This document shows positions 35,359-44,087 of a stretch of 64,000 nucleotides of DNA, in pieces (the stretch's first letter is position 1; every line of letters begins with the position of its first letter). The notes beneath the pieces are model-generated. The model saw only the letters and a list, made by a program, of their open reading frames with translations. It had not been told where the DNA came from and searched no databases. Source of the DNA: Chryseobacterium sp. JM1 (GTDB taxonomy: Bacteria > Bacteroidota > Bacteroidia > Flavobacteriales > Weeksellaceae); assembly GCF_000737715.1 (NCBI RefSeq), contig NZ_JPRN01000007.1, positions 62,001 through 126,000 of the forward strand, given 5' to 3'. The position numbers were made by a program, and so were the translations under genes.

Positions 35359-36679
35359 GAACAAAAAGTCGGTTGTTCGGGTAACCGAGGGTAGCCCGGC
35401 AGCAACCACTGATGGACTGCAAGACGGTACACAGAACAAAGCCGAAAAGCTCAAAAAGCCACTCATCTTTGGCTTAATGGGAATTGTCTTCGTAGGTTGT
35501 ATGTACCTCATATTTAAACCATCCGCAGACAAAAAGGAAATTGAGAACATTGGGCTGAACGATGCAGTACCGGAGGCTACCGGAGCAGGAATGCCTGCCG
35601 ACAAAGGCAAGGCTTACGAGTTGGAAATGCTGGAACGCAAAGAGCAAGAAAAACGCAATGCACTTACCACGCTTTCTGACTATTGGAATACTGAAGACAA
35701 AAAAGAGCCTAATGATGAATTTCCCGAAGAAGACGAAAACAGCAGCTATGGCGTTGGCAGAGGTTCGGGAAGAAACGGCAATCCTGCATTGAGCAGTTAC
35801 CGCAATGCACAAAGCACATTGGGTTCATTTTATCAGGATAACAACTCTGAAACAACAGAACTCCGCAGGCAATTGGACGAACTAAAAGAACAATTAGCCG
35901 AGAAAGATGTACCTAAATCTGTAACCGTTGATGACCAGCTTGCCCTAATGGAGAAATCCTACCAGATGGCGGCAAAGTATCTGCCAACAGGTACAAATTC
36001 GACAGAAGCCCCACCTGCTAAGGATGCAGGTACGGCTACCGCAGGTTCAACTCAAAAGGAGCATTTTGTGGCATTCACACCTACAAGAAAGAACACCGTT
36101 TCCGCTTTGTATCGTGAGCCTACGGACAGTGCCTTTTTAGCCGATTGGAGCGAAACAAGAAACCGGGGCTTTTATACCGCAGGTTCTATTGAGCAAACGG
36201 CACAACCGAAAAACAGTATCAAAGCCTGTGTACACGATGCACAAACGGTTATCGGCGAAACAGGGGTACGATTGCGATTGTTAGAGCCAGCCCAAACGCC
36301 TCAACGTACCATTCCAAAAGGAACGATTGTAACAGCTAACGCTAAATTTCAGGGAGGTCGATTACAGCTAAAAATTACCTCCGTAGAATTAGAGGGCAAC
36401 ATCATTCCGGTGGATATAACCATTTACGATTTGGACGGACAGCAAGGCTTGTACGTTCCGTATTCGCCCGAAATGAACGCCCTTACCGAAATGGCGGGCA
36501 ATATGAGCCAGACTTCGGGAACAAGCATAATGCTCACGCAGAATGCAGGACAACAGGTTGCTGCTGATTTAAGCCGTGGCGTGGTACAGGGTGTTTCGGG
36601 CTATTTCGCCAAAAAGGTAAGAACCCCAAAGGTTACGCTAAAAGCGGGGCATCAGGTCTTCCTTGTATCTAAAAAATAA
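35345..36679 (+). CDS. traM: Conjugal transfer protein TraM (VirB10-like)
   Basis: A 444-aa protein with one membrane helix (LIFGLMGIVFVGCMYLIF, residues 40-57), a long polar periplasmic spacer with coiled-coil character (ELRRQLDELKEQLAEKD) and a C-terminal VirB10-type domain (residues 270-444). It would connect inner and outer membrane complexes. No disruption. Confidence 0.9.
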   Translation: MKENENKKSVVRVTEGSPAATTDGLQDGTQNKAEKLKKPLIFGLMGIVFVGCMYLIFKPSADKKEIENIGLNDAVPEATGAGMPADKGKAYELEMLERKEQEKRNALTTLSDYWNTEDKKEPNDEFPEEDENSSYGVGRGSGRNGNPALSSYRNAQSTLGSFYQDNNSETTELRRQLDELKEQLAEKDVPKSVTVDDQLALMEKSYQMAAKYLPTGTNSTEAPPAKDAGTATAGSTQKEHFVAFTPTRKNTVSALYREPTDSAFLADWSETRNRGFYTAGSIEQTAQPKNSIKACVHDAQTVIGETGVRLRLLEPAQTPQRTIPKGTIVTANAKFQGGRLQLKITSVELEGNIIPVDITIYDLDGQQGLYVPYSPEMNALTEMAGNMSQTSGTSIMLTQNAGQQVAADLSRGVVQGVSGYFAKKVRTPKVTLKAGHQVFLVSKK

Positions 36680-36703
36680 TATTGAACTCAAATAATTTAA
36701 ACA

Positions 36704-37597
36704 ATGAAAAATCATTTAAAAACCTTTTGGGCATTTGCCCTGATACTCGGCTTTGCCGTACAGTCTTACGCACAGGATAGTGCAAGAACTAAACTTGCAT
36801 TGGGCAAGATACAACCGTATAGAATGGAAGTTACCTATGATAAGACTTCACACCTGATTTTTCCGACCGCTATCCGTTACGTGGATTTAGGCAGCGAATA
36901 TCTGATTGCAGGAAAAGCAGAAGATGCAGAAAACGTGTTGCGTGTAAAAGCAACGGTAAGGGATTTTGAACCAGAAACCAATTTTTCAGTCATTACGAAT
37001 GACGGACGTTTTTACAGCTTCAATGTGTATTATAGTTCCTATCCGGAGGCAATGAGCTATGACCTGCTCACGATGCAAAAGGCAGTAGATAAAGCCAATG
37101 GTAACGATGTGCTTTTTGAAGAATTGGGCAACAATTCTCCGTCATTGGCAGGCTTGCTGTTGGAAACGATTTACAAGAAAGACAAACGTATTGTAAAGCA
37201 TATCGGGGCTAAGAGCTTCGGTATTCAGTTTATCCTCAAAGGCATTTACATACACAACGGCAAATACTATTTCCATACGGAATTGAGAAACCGTACCAAT
37301 GTGCCATTTCAGATTGATTTTATGAATTTCAAGGTAGTGGATAAAAAGGTAGCCAAACGTACCGTAGTGCAGGAACGCCCGATGATACCGCTTAGGACTT
37401 ACAAGCCACTGGACGACATTGCTGGAAAAACAATCGAACAAAACGTCTTCCTGTTAGACCAATTTACCATTGCCGATGACAAGGTACTGCTGATTGAGAT
37501 TTTCGAGAAAAACGGAGGCAGGCATCAAACGCTCCAGATAGAAAATTCCGACTTAATCAAAGCTCGTTTGATTAACGATATGCACCTGAAATTTTAA
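36704..37597 (+). CDS. traN: Conjugal transfer protein TraN (DUF4138, VirB9-like)
   Basis: A 297-aa periplasmic protein with a signal peptide (cleavage after SYAQ). The beta-rich mature part with HLIFPTAIRYVDLGSEYL at its start is characteristic of TraN, which binds the TraM C-terminus in the outer-membrane complex. Length is as usual for the family. Confidence 0.9.
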   Translation: MKNHLKTFWAFALILGFAVQSYAQDSARTKLALGKIQPYRMEVTYDKTSHLIFPTAIRYVDLGSEYLIAGKAEDAENVLRVKATVRDFEPETNFSVITNDGRFYSFNVYYSSYPEAMSYDLLTMQKAVDKANGNDVLFEELGNNSPSLAGLLLETIYKKDKRIVKHIGAKSFGIQFILKGIYIHNGKYYFHTELRNRTNVPFQIDFMNFKVVDKKVAKRTVVQERPMIPLRTYKPLDDIAGKTIEQNVFLLDQFTIADDKVLLIEIFEKNGGRHQTLQIENSDLIKARLINDMHLKF

Positions 37598-37618
37598 TAA
37601 CCTTTTAAAGTAAATAAT

Positions 37619-38179
37619 ATGAAAAAGTATATCTATACCGTGATGCTCATCTTTATGGCCATCACGGTCACACAGGCACAAAGAATGTTACCTAAACAGA
37701 AAGGATTGGAAGTGAGTACGGGTGTGCTGTCCGATGATAAAATCGGTAACGATTATTATATCAATGTAGCAATGACCGTAAACGGCAAAAATGGTAACTA
37801 TCAGCTTTGGGCGTTGGAATACACTCATCAATACCACGATTATAAAGACCTCCGCATACCGCAGGAAACTTATACCGCAGAGGGCGGTTACAGCTTCTTC
37901 CTCTTGGGCGATGCCCGTAAGAACATCACGCTGAACTTCGGAATAACAGGTGTAGTCGGTTACGAAAGTATCAACCGTGGCGAAGCAATGTTGTATGATG
38001 GAGCAAAAATTTTGAGCGAGGATAATTTTATCTACGGAGCTGGTGGACGGCTCACATTTGAAACGTACCTGTCCGACCGTTTTGTGTTAGTCCTGCAAGG
38101 GCGTACAAAGGTTTTGTGGGGTACAGACTTGGAACAGTTCCGACCGTCCGCAGGCGTGGGATTAAGGTTTAATTTTTAA
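37619..38179 (+). CDS. traO: Conjugal transfer protein TraO
   Basis: A 186-aa protein with signal peptide (TVTQAQ) and a predicted beta-barrel (FILMGDARKNITLNFG-like strands, ending in VGLRFNF with a terminal aromatic). It fits an outer-membrane barrel component of the transfer channel. It lies 21 bp after traN and 12 bp before the DUF3872 gene. Confidence 0.88.
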   Translation: MKKYIYTVMLIFMAITVTQAQRMLPKQKGLEVSTGVLSDDKIGNDYYINVAMTVNGKNGNYQLWALEYTHQYHDYKDLRIPQETYTAEGGYSFFLLGDARKNITLNFGITGVVGYESINRGEAMLYDGAKILSEDNFIYGAGGRLTFETYLSDRFVLVLQGRTKVLWGTDLEQFRPSAGVGLRFNF

Positions 38180-38191
38180 AACGTAAAAACA

Positions 38192-38641
38192 ATGATAGCA
38201 ATATTCAATAAATTCAGGATAGGATTAAGCTCAATATATGTACTCTTGGCAATCCTCACAGCTTCGGTTACGTTGGTATCTTGTAGCAAAGACGATGAAC
38301 TCGAAATACAGAACGATTTCCCTTTTGAGGTCAAAGTAATGCCTGTACCCAAAGATGTTGCCAGTGGGCAGACCGTAGAGATACGGATTACCATACAGCG
38401 AACAGGCAATTACAGCAACACGCAATATTTTCTCCGCTACTTCCAATTTGACGGTCAAGGCACATTGCGGTATTATGACGAACCACCGTATTTGCCAAAC
38501 GATTTGTATTCGTTGCCAACGGAGCAGTTCCGGTTGTATTACACTTCGTCATCTACCGTATCACAATCCTTTGAGGTTTGGATTTCGGATAACTTCGGTA
38601 ACGAAAAGCAGTTGAGCTTTCAGTTCAACAGTAGTGATTAA
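38192..38641 (+). CDS. traQ: Conjugal transfer protein TraQ-like lipoprotein (DUF3872)
   Basis: A 149-aa protein with a lipoprotein-like N-terminus (VTLVSCSKDDE, lipidated Cys near 30) and a beta-sandwich mature part with FRLYYTSSSTVSQSFEVWIS. DUF3872 (TraQ) closes the tra cluster in many Bacteroidetes ICEs. traP is missing here. A strong terminator follows after 18 bp. Confidence 0.85.
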   Translation: MIAIFNKFRIGLSSIYVLLAILTASVTLVSCSKDDELEIQNDFPFEVKVMPVPKDVASGQTVEIRITIQRTGNYSNTQYFLRYFQFDGQGTLRYYDEPPYLPNDLYSLPTEQFRLYYTSSSTVSQSFEVWISDNFGNEKQLSFQFNSSD

Positions 38642-38659
38642 TGCTACTTATATAAAAGC

Positions 38660-38685
38660 AAAACCGACTGTTACAGGTCGGTTTT
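38660..38685 (+). terminator. Intrinsic terminator of the tra operon
   Basis: Perfect 9-bp arms AAAACCGAC (38660-38668) and GTCGGTTTT (38677-38685) with an 8-nt loop and TTG downstream; the T-run overlaps the arm. It lies 18 bp after traQ. Confidence 0.85.
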
Positions 38686-38752
38686 TTGCTTTTCAGCTTT
38701 CGGTGTACGTTGTTTTTTGTTTAAATTTACTTGAATTATAATCTTAACGGGT

Positions 38753-39040
38753 ATGGATACAGTTACGGCTCAATTGGTGTTTGGTATTATTGTTATCGTT
38801 ATTGCGATAGTGCTTATTTATTGGATAAACCGCAGGAAATTTTACAGGCGTAATGGTATGGGTGCAGAGGGATTTTCGAGTTTTGAAGCATCTGTATTTA
38901 CCCGTTTTATAGAACGTATCGGCAAATGGATTGCCTATGCTTTAATTGTTGTCGGTATTGTCTGTATATGGACTTACAGCCAAATGAAAAAGGATAAGGA
39001 AAAACAGGAAGTAAAGACAGAGCAACCTGCTCAACACTGA
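38753..39040 (+). CDS. Small membrane protein, function unknown
   Basis: A 95-aa protein with two membrane helices (LVFGIIVIVIAIVLIYW and WIAYALIVVGIVCIW) and a polar tail. Such proteins are common at the end of tra clusters in Bacteroidetes ICEs and are sometimes mis-annotated as transport permeases. It is separated from traQ by a terminator and followed by another one, so it is a one-gene unit. I see no catalytic motif. Confidence 0.75.
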   Translation: MDTVTAQLVFGIIVIVIAIVLIYWINRRKFYRRNGMGAEGFSSFEASVFTRFIERIGKWIAYALIVVGIVCIWTYSQMKKDKEKQEVKTEQPAQH

Positions 39041-39064
39041 CTTTTTTCTAACAATATTTTGAAT

Positions 39065-39095
39065 AAATCGGATAGCCCAAAAGGTTATCCGATTT
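39065..39095 (+). terminator. Intrinsic terminator
   Basis: Arms AAATCGGATA (39065-39074) and TATCCGATTT (39086-39095) with an 11-nt loop and T-rich tail, 25 bp after the small membrane protein gene. Confidence 0.8.
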
Positions 39096-39119
39096 TTCGT
39101 TTGTAGCAAACGTAAAACG

Positions 39120-39149
39120 CCAAACACTACCTTTCAACGCCAATCAATA
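39120..39149 (+). repeat. Degenerate copy of the 20-bp-period ICE repeat
   Basis: CCAAACACTACC at 39120-39131 and CCAATCAATAC from 39140, 20 bp apart, with the linker TTTCAACG close to the TTTGAACG of the copy at 23320. Confidence 0.5.
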
Positions 39150-39214
39150 CTACATTTTCCAACCCTGTAACACCCCTTAATATCTTCGACTTCCACAGAA
39201 AAAATGAGCAAAAA

Positions 39215-39526
39215 ATGGAAGTTATCGCAATACAAAAGTCCGTATTGGACGGGATGAAAATGGAACTGAAAGCACTTTTGGAATTGACCGAAAATGCCAC
39301 TCGGAAATATGTACCGATTTTCAACAAAGAAAAGTGGCTGGATAACCAGGAAGTGTGCCTGATGATGGGTATTACCAAACGGACATTGCAGACCTATAAA
39401 GACAAAGGATTGTTGCCTTATTCCAAACTGAACCGCAAGAATTATTACAAACTCTCGGATGTACAGGCTTTACTCGGAGTCGGACAACCGTATAATATCA
39501 AATACAATGGATTTACTGACGAATGA
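39215..39526 (+). CDS. Helix-turn-helix (excisionase-like) protein 1
   Basis: A 103-aa protein with an N-terminal helix and a MerR/HTH_17-type domain: WLDNQEVCLMMGITKRTLQTYKDKGLLPYSKL. Pairs of such proteins in Bacteroidetes ICEs work as excision (Xis) or regulatory factors. It overlaps the next HTH gene by 20 bp on the same strand. Confidence 0.85.
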   Translation: MEVIAIQKSVLDGMKMELKALLELTENATRKYVPIFNKEKWLDNQEVCLMMGITKRTLQTYKDKGLLPYSKLNRKNYYKLSDVQALLGVGQPYNIKYNGFTDE

Positions 39527-39812
39527 AGCTGAAGAAGTAATCGAACAACAGCAAATGATAATGCTGTTGAGAAACCGTATTGAAGAAATATTGAAAAACT
39601 ATCGTCCTGTAATGAATGGAGAAATCTACTTGTCGGGCGAAGATGTGTGTAGGCTACTCCATATCAGCAAAAGGACTTTACAGCAATATCGTGATGATAA
39701 TATCCTGCCATTTATACAAATTGGGGGTAAGATAATCTATAATGAAACAGATCTGGTAAGGATACTGGAAGAGAACTATACCGGGAAGAATACGGTCAAT
39801 GATGGTTTCTGA
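39507..39812 (+). CDS. Helix-turn-helix (excisionase-like) protein 2
   Basis: A 101-aa protein starting at 39507 (MDLLTNEAEEVIEQQ); the frame open to 39459 would overlap the previous gene more and adds no family sequence. It has the same build as its neighbour: YLSGEDVCRLLHISKRTLQQYRDDNILPF. The two are clear paralogues from a duplication. Its 3' end overlaps that of the convergent DUF1275 gene by 17 bp. Confidence 0.83.
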   Translation: MDLLTNEAEEVIEQQQMIMLLRNRIEEILKNYRPVMNGEIYLSGEDVCRLLHISKRTLQQYRDDNILPFIQIGGKIIYNETDLVRILEENYTGKNTVNDGF

Positions 39813-40533
39813 ACTTTCTTTTCAGATAATAGTACCGAAACAATAACCGGTCATACCATAAAGCGAAAATTAACAATCCTACCGGAAGCAAAAGAGTTCT
39901 TAATTCAAGATATGAATAAGTAAAGCCACCTATTATACAACCCAAAAAGAAACAACAGATGATTGCCAGCTTTAAGAATATACTTTTATTCAACTGTATC
40001 CGTTCTGGCCGATCTCTGTAAAAGAACAGCTGTGACAGTTCTATTCCCAGATCCGTGAACAAACCCGTTAGGTGGGTAGTTCTTACCACCGATTGGGATA
40101 CCCTCGTTACCAATGCATTCTGTAATCCCATAGAAAAAAGTAGAGCTGACGATAATAGAATTGAAAACCTGGCATATTCATTCGGTAGTAAAAATGCTGA
40201 AAAACTCACCGCCAATAATATGATTATTTCAAGGAATATGGGTATAATATAAGGTGTTTGTGGTTTGTATTTTGAAACCCACTCCATAAGAAGACTTGAA
40301 ACAAACGCTCCAAACAGAAAAAACAAAATGTAAAATAAATATGCAAAAGCCATTCTGTAATTTCTTAAAACAAGTTCCTCAGAAAAAAAAGCAAAATGAC
40401 CTGTTACATTAGTAGTTAGCGTATGTAATTCTAAAACACCGGTAATGTTTACGACACCTGCTACACCGGATAATATTGAGGCTAATTTTAGGTTGTGCGT
40501 ATAAGTACGACCTTTGCCTTTATGTCTAAACAT
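39796..40533 (-). CDS. DUF1275 (YoaK) family membrane protein
   Basis: A 245-aa inner-membrane protein with about six helices. The family signature LHTLTTNVTGHFAFFSEELV near residue 36 and GLQNALVTRVSQSVVRTTHLTG near residue 140 are clear. The biochemical role of DUF1275 is not known; some may be anion or small-solute transporters. It is the only leftward gene between the tra block and the cargo. Confidence 0.88.
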   Translation of the reverse strand: MFRHKGKGRTYTHNLKLASILSGVAGVVNITGVLELHTLTTNVTGHFAFFSEELVLRNYRMAFAYLFYILFFLFGAFVSSLLMEWVSKYKPQTPYIIPIFLEIIILLAVSFSAFLLPNEYARFSILLSSALLFSMGLQNALVTRVSQSVVRTTHLTGLFTDLGIELSQLFFYRDRPERIQLNKSIFLKLAIICCFFLGCIIGGFTYSYLELRTLLLPVGLLIFALWYDRLLFRYYYLKRKFRNHH

Positions 40534-40685
40534 TTGCTTCCTTTTGTTGTAAATTTACAAAATTGCTGTTGCCCCTTGTTCATAATTGTATATAATCTGT
40601 AACATTCGTACATTTGCTTTATTAAATATAGAAATACTTAAAGTGTTTTTGCTTTAAGTCCCACATTGAAAACTGGTAATTTTTA

Positions 40686-40748
40686 GACAACGGGACAATA
40701 AGGAAGAACGCTCATGCCATAGGCGTGGGCGCTCGCTTATTCGTTGTC
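40686..40748. other. Structured leader-like hairpin upstream of the receiver gene
   Basis: Nested pairing: GACAACG (40686-40692) with CGTTGTC (40742-40748); AATAAG (40697-40702) with CTTATT (40736-40741); GCTCATGCC (40710-40718) with GGCGTGGGC (40722-40730), the last with two G-U pairs. That is 22 base pairs in 63 nt. The 300-bp gap 40534-40840 holds this element and a smaller hairpin with CCTGC/GCAGG arms. G-U pairs hint at RNA rather than DNA function. Confidence 0.5.
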
Positions 40749-40840
40749 GGGTATACCAGTACCTCAATGTGCGGTAAGTGTAGTTGCCTGCGCTTTCTTT
40801 TTGTGCAGGAAACTCCATTAACTCAAAATCTGACAATATT

Positions 40841-41302
40841 ATGGAAACTGGTACAGCACAACAAAAAATCACTCTCGCATTTATCAACGACAAAAGCCCT
40901 ATTTTAGATGGTATCTGCCAAGACCTTGTCGCTTCAGGAACTGAAGTCTTATTTCGTTCGGAAAGCATTGAAGATGGACTATCGCAATTATCAGAATTAA
41001 ATGAACCTCCCAATGTTAGTATTATTGACCTTGATTTTTACGACAGGAATGTGCTGGCACAGATTCAAGAATTAAGGACAGAATATCCAACAATAAAGCT
41101 TATTGCTCATAGTGATATTGATGCTGAAAAAGTCGTAAAACCTCTTTTTGAAATTGGTTTTACAGGTTATTTGCTCATTGGTAGCGATGCAGACGATTTC
41201 AAGAAAGCCATTGAAGTTGTTATCAATGGCGGAAGATATTTTAGTGTGGGAGTAGCAAATATTGCACAGGAATATTTTAATAATGATTTTCATAGTGAAT
41301 AA
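40841..41302 (+). CDS. Receiver-domain-only response regulator
   Basis: A 153-aa protein starting METGTAQQKITLAFIND; frames further upstream overlap the structured region. It has a CheY-like receiver fold: acidic patch and phospho-acceptor Asp in VSIIDLDFYDRN, the conserved Ser/Thr region KLIAHSDID and Lys site region FTGYLLIGSDADDF. It ends with GGRYFSVGVANIAQEYFN, exactly where NarL-type regulators continue into a LuxR HTH, which is absent. It may signal by protein contact, or be a truncated regulator. No kinase gene is nearby. Confidence 0.8.
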   Translation: METGTAQQKITLAFINDKSPILDGICQDLVASGTEVLFRSESIEDGLSQLSELNEPPNVSIIDLDFYDRNVLAQIQELRTEYPTIKLIAHSDIDAEKVVKPLFEIGFTGYLLIGSDADDFKKAIEVVINGGRYFSVGVANIAQEYFNNDFHSE

Positions 41303-41429
41303 AGTAATTCATTCTACTAACTTATTAATAAGTTTTATTTCAGCCATATTCTTCATAATAGGAAAAGATTTATTCTGTAATTTAAGCAGTAATTATCCCT
41401 TTTGCTAGCTCATTCGCAACATTATTGGT

Positions 41430-41441
41430 ATATTGCGATAT
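41430..41441 (-). promoter_or_regulatory. ArsR-like operator element upstream of nhaA
   Basis: The 12-mer ATATCGCAATAT (minus strand) lies 20 bp upstream of the nhaA start. The same 12-mer is found upstream of arsR (within 47354-47371). Only the left half of that palindrome is present here. A 160-bp gap (41303-41460) around it has no other recognised feature. Confidence 0.4.
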
Positions 41442-41460
41442 TTAATTTTTACAGATAAAT

Positions 41461-42648
41461 ATGCCGAAAAAAATCAATCTAAAGGTTTTTAAAGACTTTG
41501 TACAATCAAGCAATTTTGGAGGTTTTCTCCTTTTTTTATGCGTAGTGATTTCATTGATAGTAGCAAATACATCACTTGCTCTCCCATTACAAAATTTATT
41601 GGATACAAAACTGGGTTATGAAAATGAAGCCATACACCTCAATTATTCCGTAAGTATGTGGATCAATGACGGATTGATGGCAATCTTTTTTCTGTTGGTA
41701 GGTCTGGAAATTAAAAGAGAAATTGTTGAAGGAGAACTTTCTTCTCCCAAGAAAGCTATTTTGCCTATCCTTGCTGCTATCGGTGGAGCAGTAATACCCG
41801 CATTGATTTATGTAAGTTTTAATTCCGGTAGTGAAACAGCTTCCGGCTGGGGTATTCCTATGGCTACGGATATTGCTTTTGCATTGGCCGTAATTTCGCT
41901 GTTAGACAAAAGAGTACCAACCAGTTTAAAAATATTTTTAGCGGCTTTAGCGATTGTGGATGACTTGATTGCAATTTTAGTCATTGCAATTTTCTATTCA
42001 TCCGGAATTGAGTTAGGCTATCTAGGCTATGCCGGAATTGGAATGCTAGTACTGATTTTGATGAACCGTTTTAATGTTAAAAATCCCTATCTATATCTAA
42101 TACCAGGAGTCTTTATATGGTATTTTGTGCATCATTCTGGCATTCATGCCACTATAGCAGGTGTACTGGTAGCTATGACCTTGCCAACCAATGATACAGA
42201 AGTTGAATCTCCGTTAGAGAAACTAGAACATGCACTTGTAAAACCGGTAAATTTTCTAATTATTCCCATTTTTGCATTCGCCAATACAAATATTACAATT
42301 CATCAGGAAATGATAGAAGGACTGACTTCCCCGTTAGGTTTAGGTATTTCACTGGGATTAATTTTTGGTAAGCCCATTGGCATTGTTGCAACCTCTTTGA
42401 TATGTTCTAAGTTAGGGATAGGTCAACTTCCTGCAAACAGTAACCTTATTCACATTATTGGCTTAGGATTATTAGCTGGAATAGGTTTTACAATGTCCAT
42501 ATTTATATCTATGCTTTCATTTGACAATCAGGTTTTCATTGAAGAGGCCAAGCTATCTGTTTTAATAACATCACTCATTGCGGGTATCTTAGGATATGTA
42601 ATTTTGAATTTATCAAGTAGAAGAAAGGGTAAAAAGACTGAAATTTAA
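41461..42648 (+). CDS. nhaA: Na+/H+ antiporter NhaA
   Basis: A 395-aa inner-membrane antiporter with about twelve helices. Family motifs: INDGLMAIFFLLVGLEIKRE, the paired Asp residues in ALAIVDDLIAILVIA (ion-binding DD) and GIGFTMSIFIS. It exchanges Na+ (or Li+) for H+ and supports alkali and salt tolerance. Its 3' end lies in a bidirectional terminator shared with the arsenic operon, which ends 2 bp away on the other strand. Confidence 0.95.
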   Translation: MPKKINLKVFKDFVQSSNFGGFLLFLCVVISLIVANTSLALPLQNLLDTKLGYENEAIHLNYSVSMWINDGLMAIFFLLVGLEIKREIVEGELSSPKKAILPILAAIGGAVIPALIYVSFNSGSETASGWGIPMATDIAFALAVISLLDKRVPTSLKIFLAALAIVDDLIAILVIAIFYSSGIELGYLGYAGIGMLVLILMNRFNVKNPYLYLIPGVFIWYFVHHSGIHATIAGVLVAMTLPTNDTEVESPLEKLEHALVKPVNFLIIPIFAFANTNITIHQEMIEGLTSPLGLGISLGLIFGKPIGIVATSLICSKLGIGQLPANSNLIHIIGLGLLAGIGFTMSIFISMLSFDNQVFIEEAKLSVLITSLIAGILGYVILNLSSRRKGKKTEI

Positions 42649-42661
42649 ATTCAGTCTTTTT
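42631..42661. terminator. Bidirectional terminator between nhaA and acr3
   Basis: Arms AAAAAGACTGAA (42631-42642) and TTCAGTCTTTTT (42650-42661) with a 7-nt loop and T-runs on both strands; it includes the stop codons of both convergent genes. Confidence 0.9.
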
Positions 42662-43691
42662 TACTATAATATTTCTCCTTTAACCATAAACTTGCCCTTA
42701 CCAATAATATGAGTACAGGAACTTCTACCAGTGGGCCGATAACACCCACAAATGCCTGTGGCGAATGAATGCCGAAAATCGATATTGCTACGGCTATTGC
42801 CAATTCAAAATTGTTTCCTGTGGCTGTAAATGCGATGGATGCGTTTTTGTCGTAAGGAACTTTAAGAGATTTATTGATAAAGAAGCTCACGAAAAACATC
42901 AACACAAAATAGATGATTAGCGGTATGGCTACTTTTACTACATCCATTGGTAATTCCAGTATTTTATCGCCTTTCAAGCTGAACATTAATACTATCGTAA
43001 ACAATAAAGCGTATAAGGTAATTGGCGATATTGCGGGGACGAATTTTCGGTTATACCATTCTATACCTTTTGATTTTACAAGGAAGTAACGGCTTAAAAA
43101 ACCTGCCAGGAATGGAATACCTAAATATATCAATACGCTTTCGGTAACATCTTTCATGGATACGCTTACATTGAAATTGGCTAATCCTAATTTTGCAGGT
43201 AATACGTTGATGAATAACCAAACTAAAAAGCTGTAAGTAAATATCTGGAAGATGCTATTTAATGCAACTAACATAGCTGTATATTCTCTGTTTGCTTTAG
43301 CTAAGTCACTCCAGACGATGACCATGGCAATACATCTTGCCAAACCTATAAGAATTAAGCCTGTCATATAATCGGGTTCGTGACGTAAAAACAAAACCGC
43401 TAATCCAAACATCAATACCGTGCCGATTACCCAATTGAGCAATAAGGATATGCCAATTACTTTTTTATCTCTAAATGCCTTGGGCAATAAGGAATAATCA
43501 ACCTTTGCCAAGGGGGGATACATCATCAATATCAATCCTATTGCCAATGGAATATTGGTAGTACCAACAGATAAGCTGTTGGTTACATTGGAGATATTGG
43601 GAAAGAAATGCCCCAAACCCACGCCAATTGCCATTGCAAGGAATATCCATAAAGTAAGGTATCTGTCTAAGAATTTTAATTTTGGTTGCAT
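42651..43691 (-). CDS. acr3: Arsenite efflux permease, ACR3 family
   Basis: A 346-aa inner-membrane carrier with about ten helices. Typical ACR3 regions: [21 protein letters not shown] with the conserved Cys that is essential in this family, and [20 protein letters not shown]. It expels As(III). It is the last gene of the operon that starts with arsR at 47334, and follows the GcvH-like gene by 2 bp. Confidence 0.94.
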   Translation of the reverse strand: MQPKLKFLDRYLTLWIFLAMAIGVGLGHFFPNISNVTNSLSVGTTNIPLAIGLILMMYPPLAKVDYSLLPKAFRDKKVIGISLLLNWVIGTVLMFGLAVLFLRHEPDYMTGLILIGLARCIAMVIVWSDLAKANREYTAMLVALNSIFQIFTYSFLVWLFINVLPAKLGLANFNVSVSMKDVTESVLIYLGIPFLAGFLSRYFLVKSKGIEWYNRKFVPAISPITLYALLFTIVLMFSLKGDKILELPMDVVKVAIPLIIYFVLMFFVSFFINKSLKVPYDKNASIAFTATGNNFELAIAVAISIFGIHSPQAFVGVIGPLVEVPVLILLVRASLWLKEKYYSKKD

Positions 43692-43693
43692 GG

Positions 43694-44071
43694 CTAATTT
43701 GTAAGTTCTTTATATTGGTTTGATGTCAATAAATCTTCTAATTCTGTAATGTCTTTTATTTCAATTTTAATCAGCCAACCGTCTTTATAAGGATTGTCGT
43801 TTATGAGTGTGGGTGCTTTCAAAAGTAGTTCGTTCGTTTCAGTGATTTTACCCGAAACAGGCATAAATAAATCACTGACCGTTTTAACTGCTTCAACAGA
43901 GCCGAATACTTCGTCCTGCTGAAAACTATATCCAACGTTTGGTAAATCCGCATATACGATTTCGCCCAATTCACTTTGCGCAAATTCTGTAATGCCTATT
44001 GTACCTGTGTTGTCCTGTATGCTTATCCAGGTATGTTCTTTTGAATACTTTCTATCGGTTGGAAATTCCAT
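43694..44071 (-). CDS. gcvH: GcvH-like lipoyl carrier protein in the arsenic operon
   Basis: A 125-aa H-protein of the glycine cleavage system type. The lipoylation motif is [13 protein letters not shown] with Lys63; the N-terminus YSKEHTWI and the WLIKIEI end also match GcvH. In the normal system it carries the aminomethyl group from glycine. No gcvP or gcvT is nearby, and position 2 bp before acr3 and inside an ars operon suggests another job: lipoyl dithiols bind As(III) tightly (established), so it could be an arsenic-binding or replacement carrier (inference). Confidence 0.88.
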   Translation of the reverse strand: MEFPTDRKYSKEHTWISIQDNTGTIGITEFAQSELGEIVYADLPNVGYSFQQDEVFGSVEAVKTVSDLFMPVSGKITETNELLLKAPTLINDNPYKDGWLIKIEIKDITELEDLLTSNQYKELTN

Positions 44072-44087
44072 TTTTATAAATTTTAGA

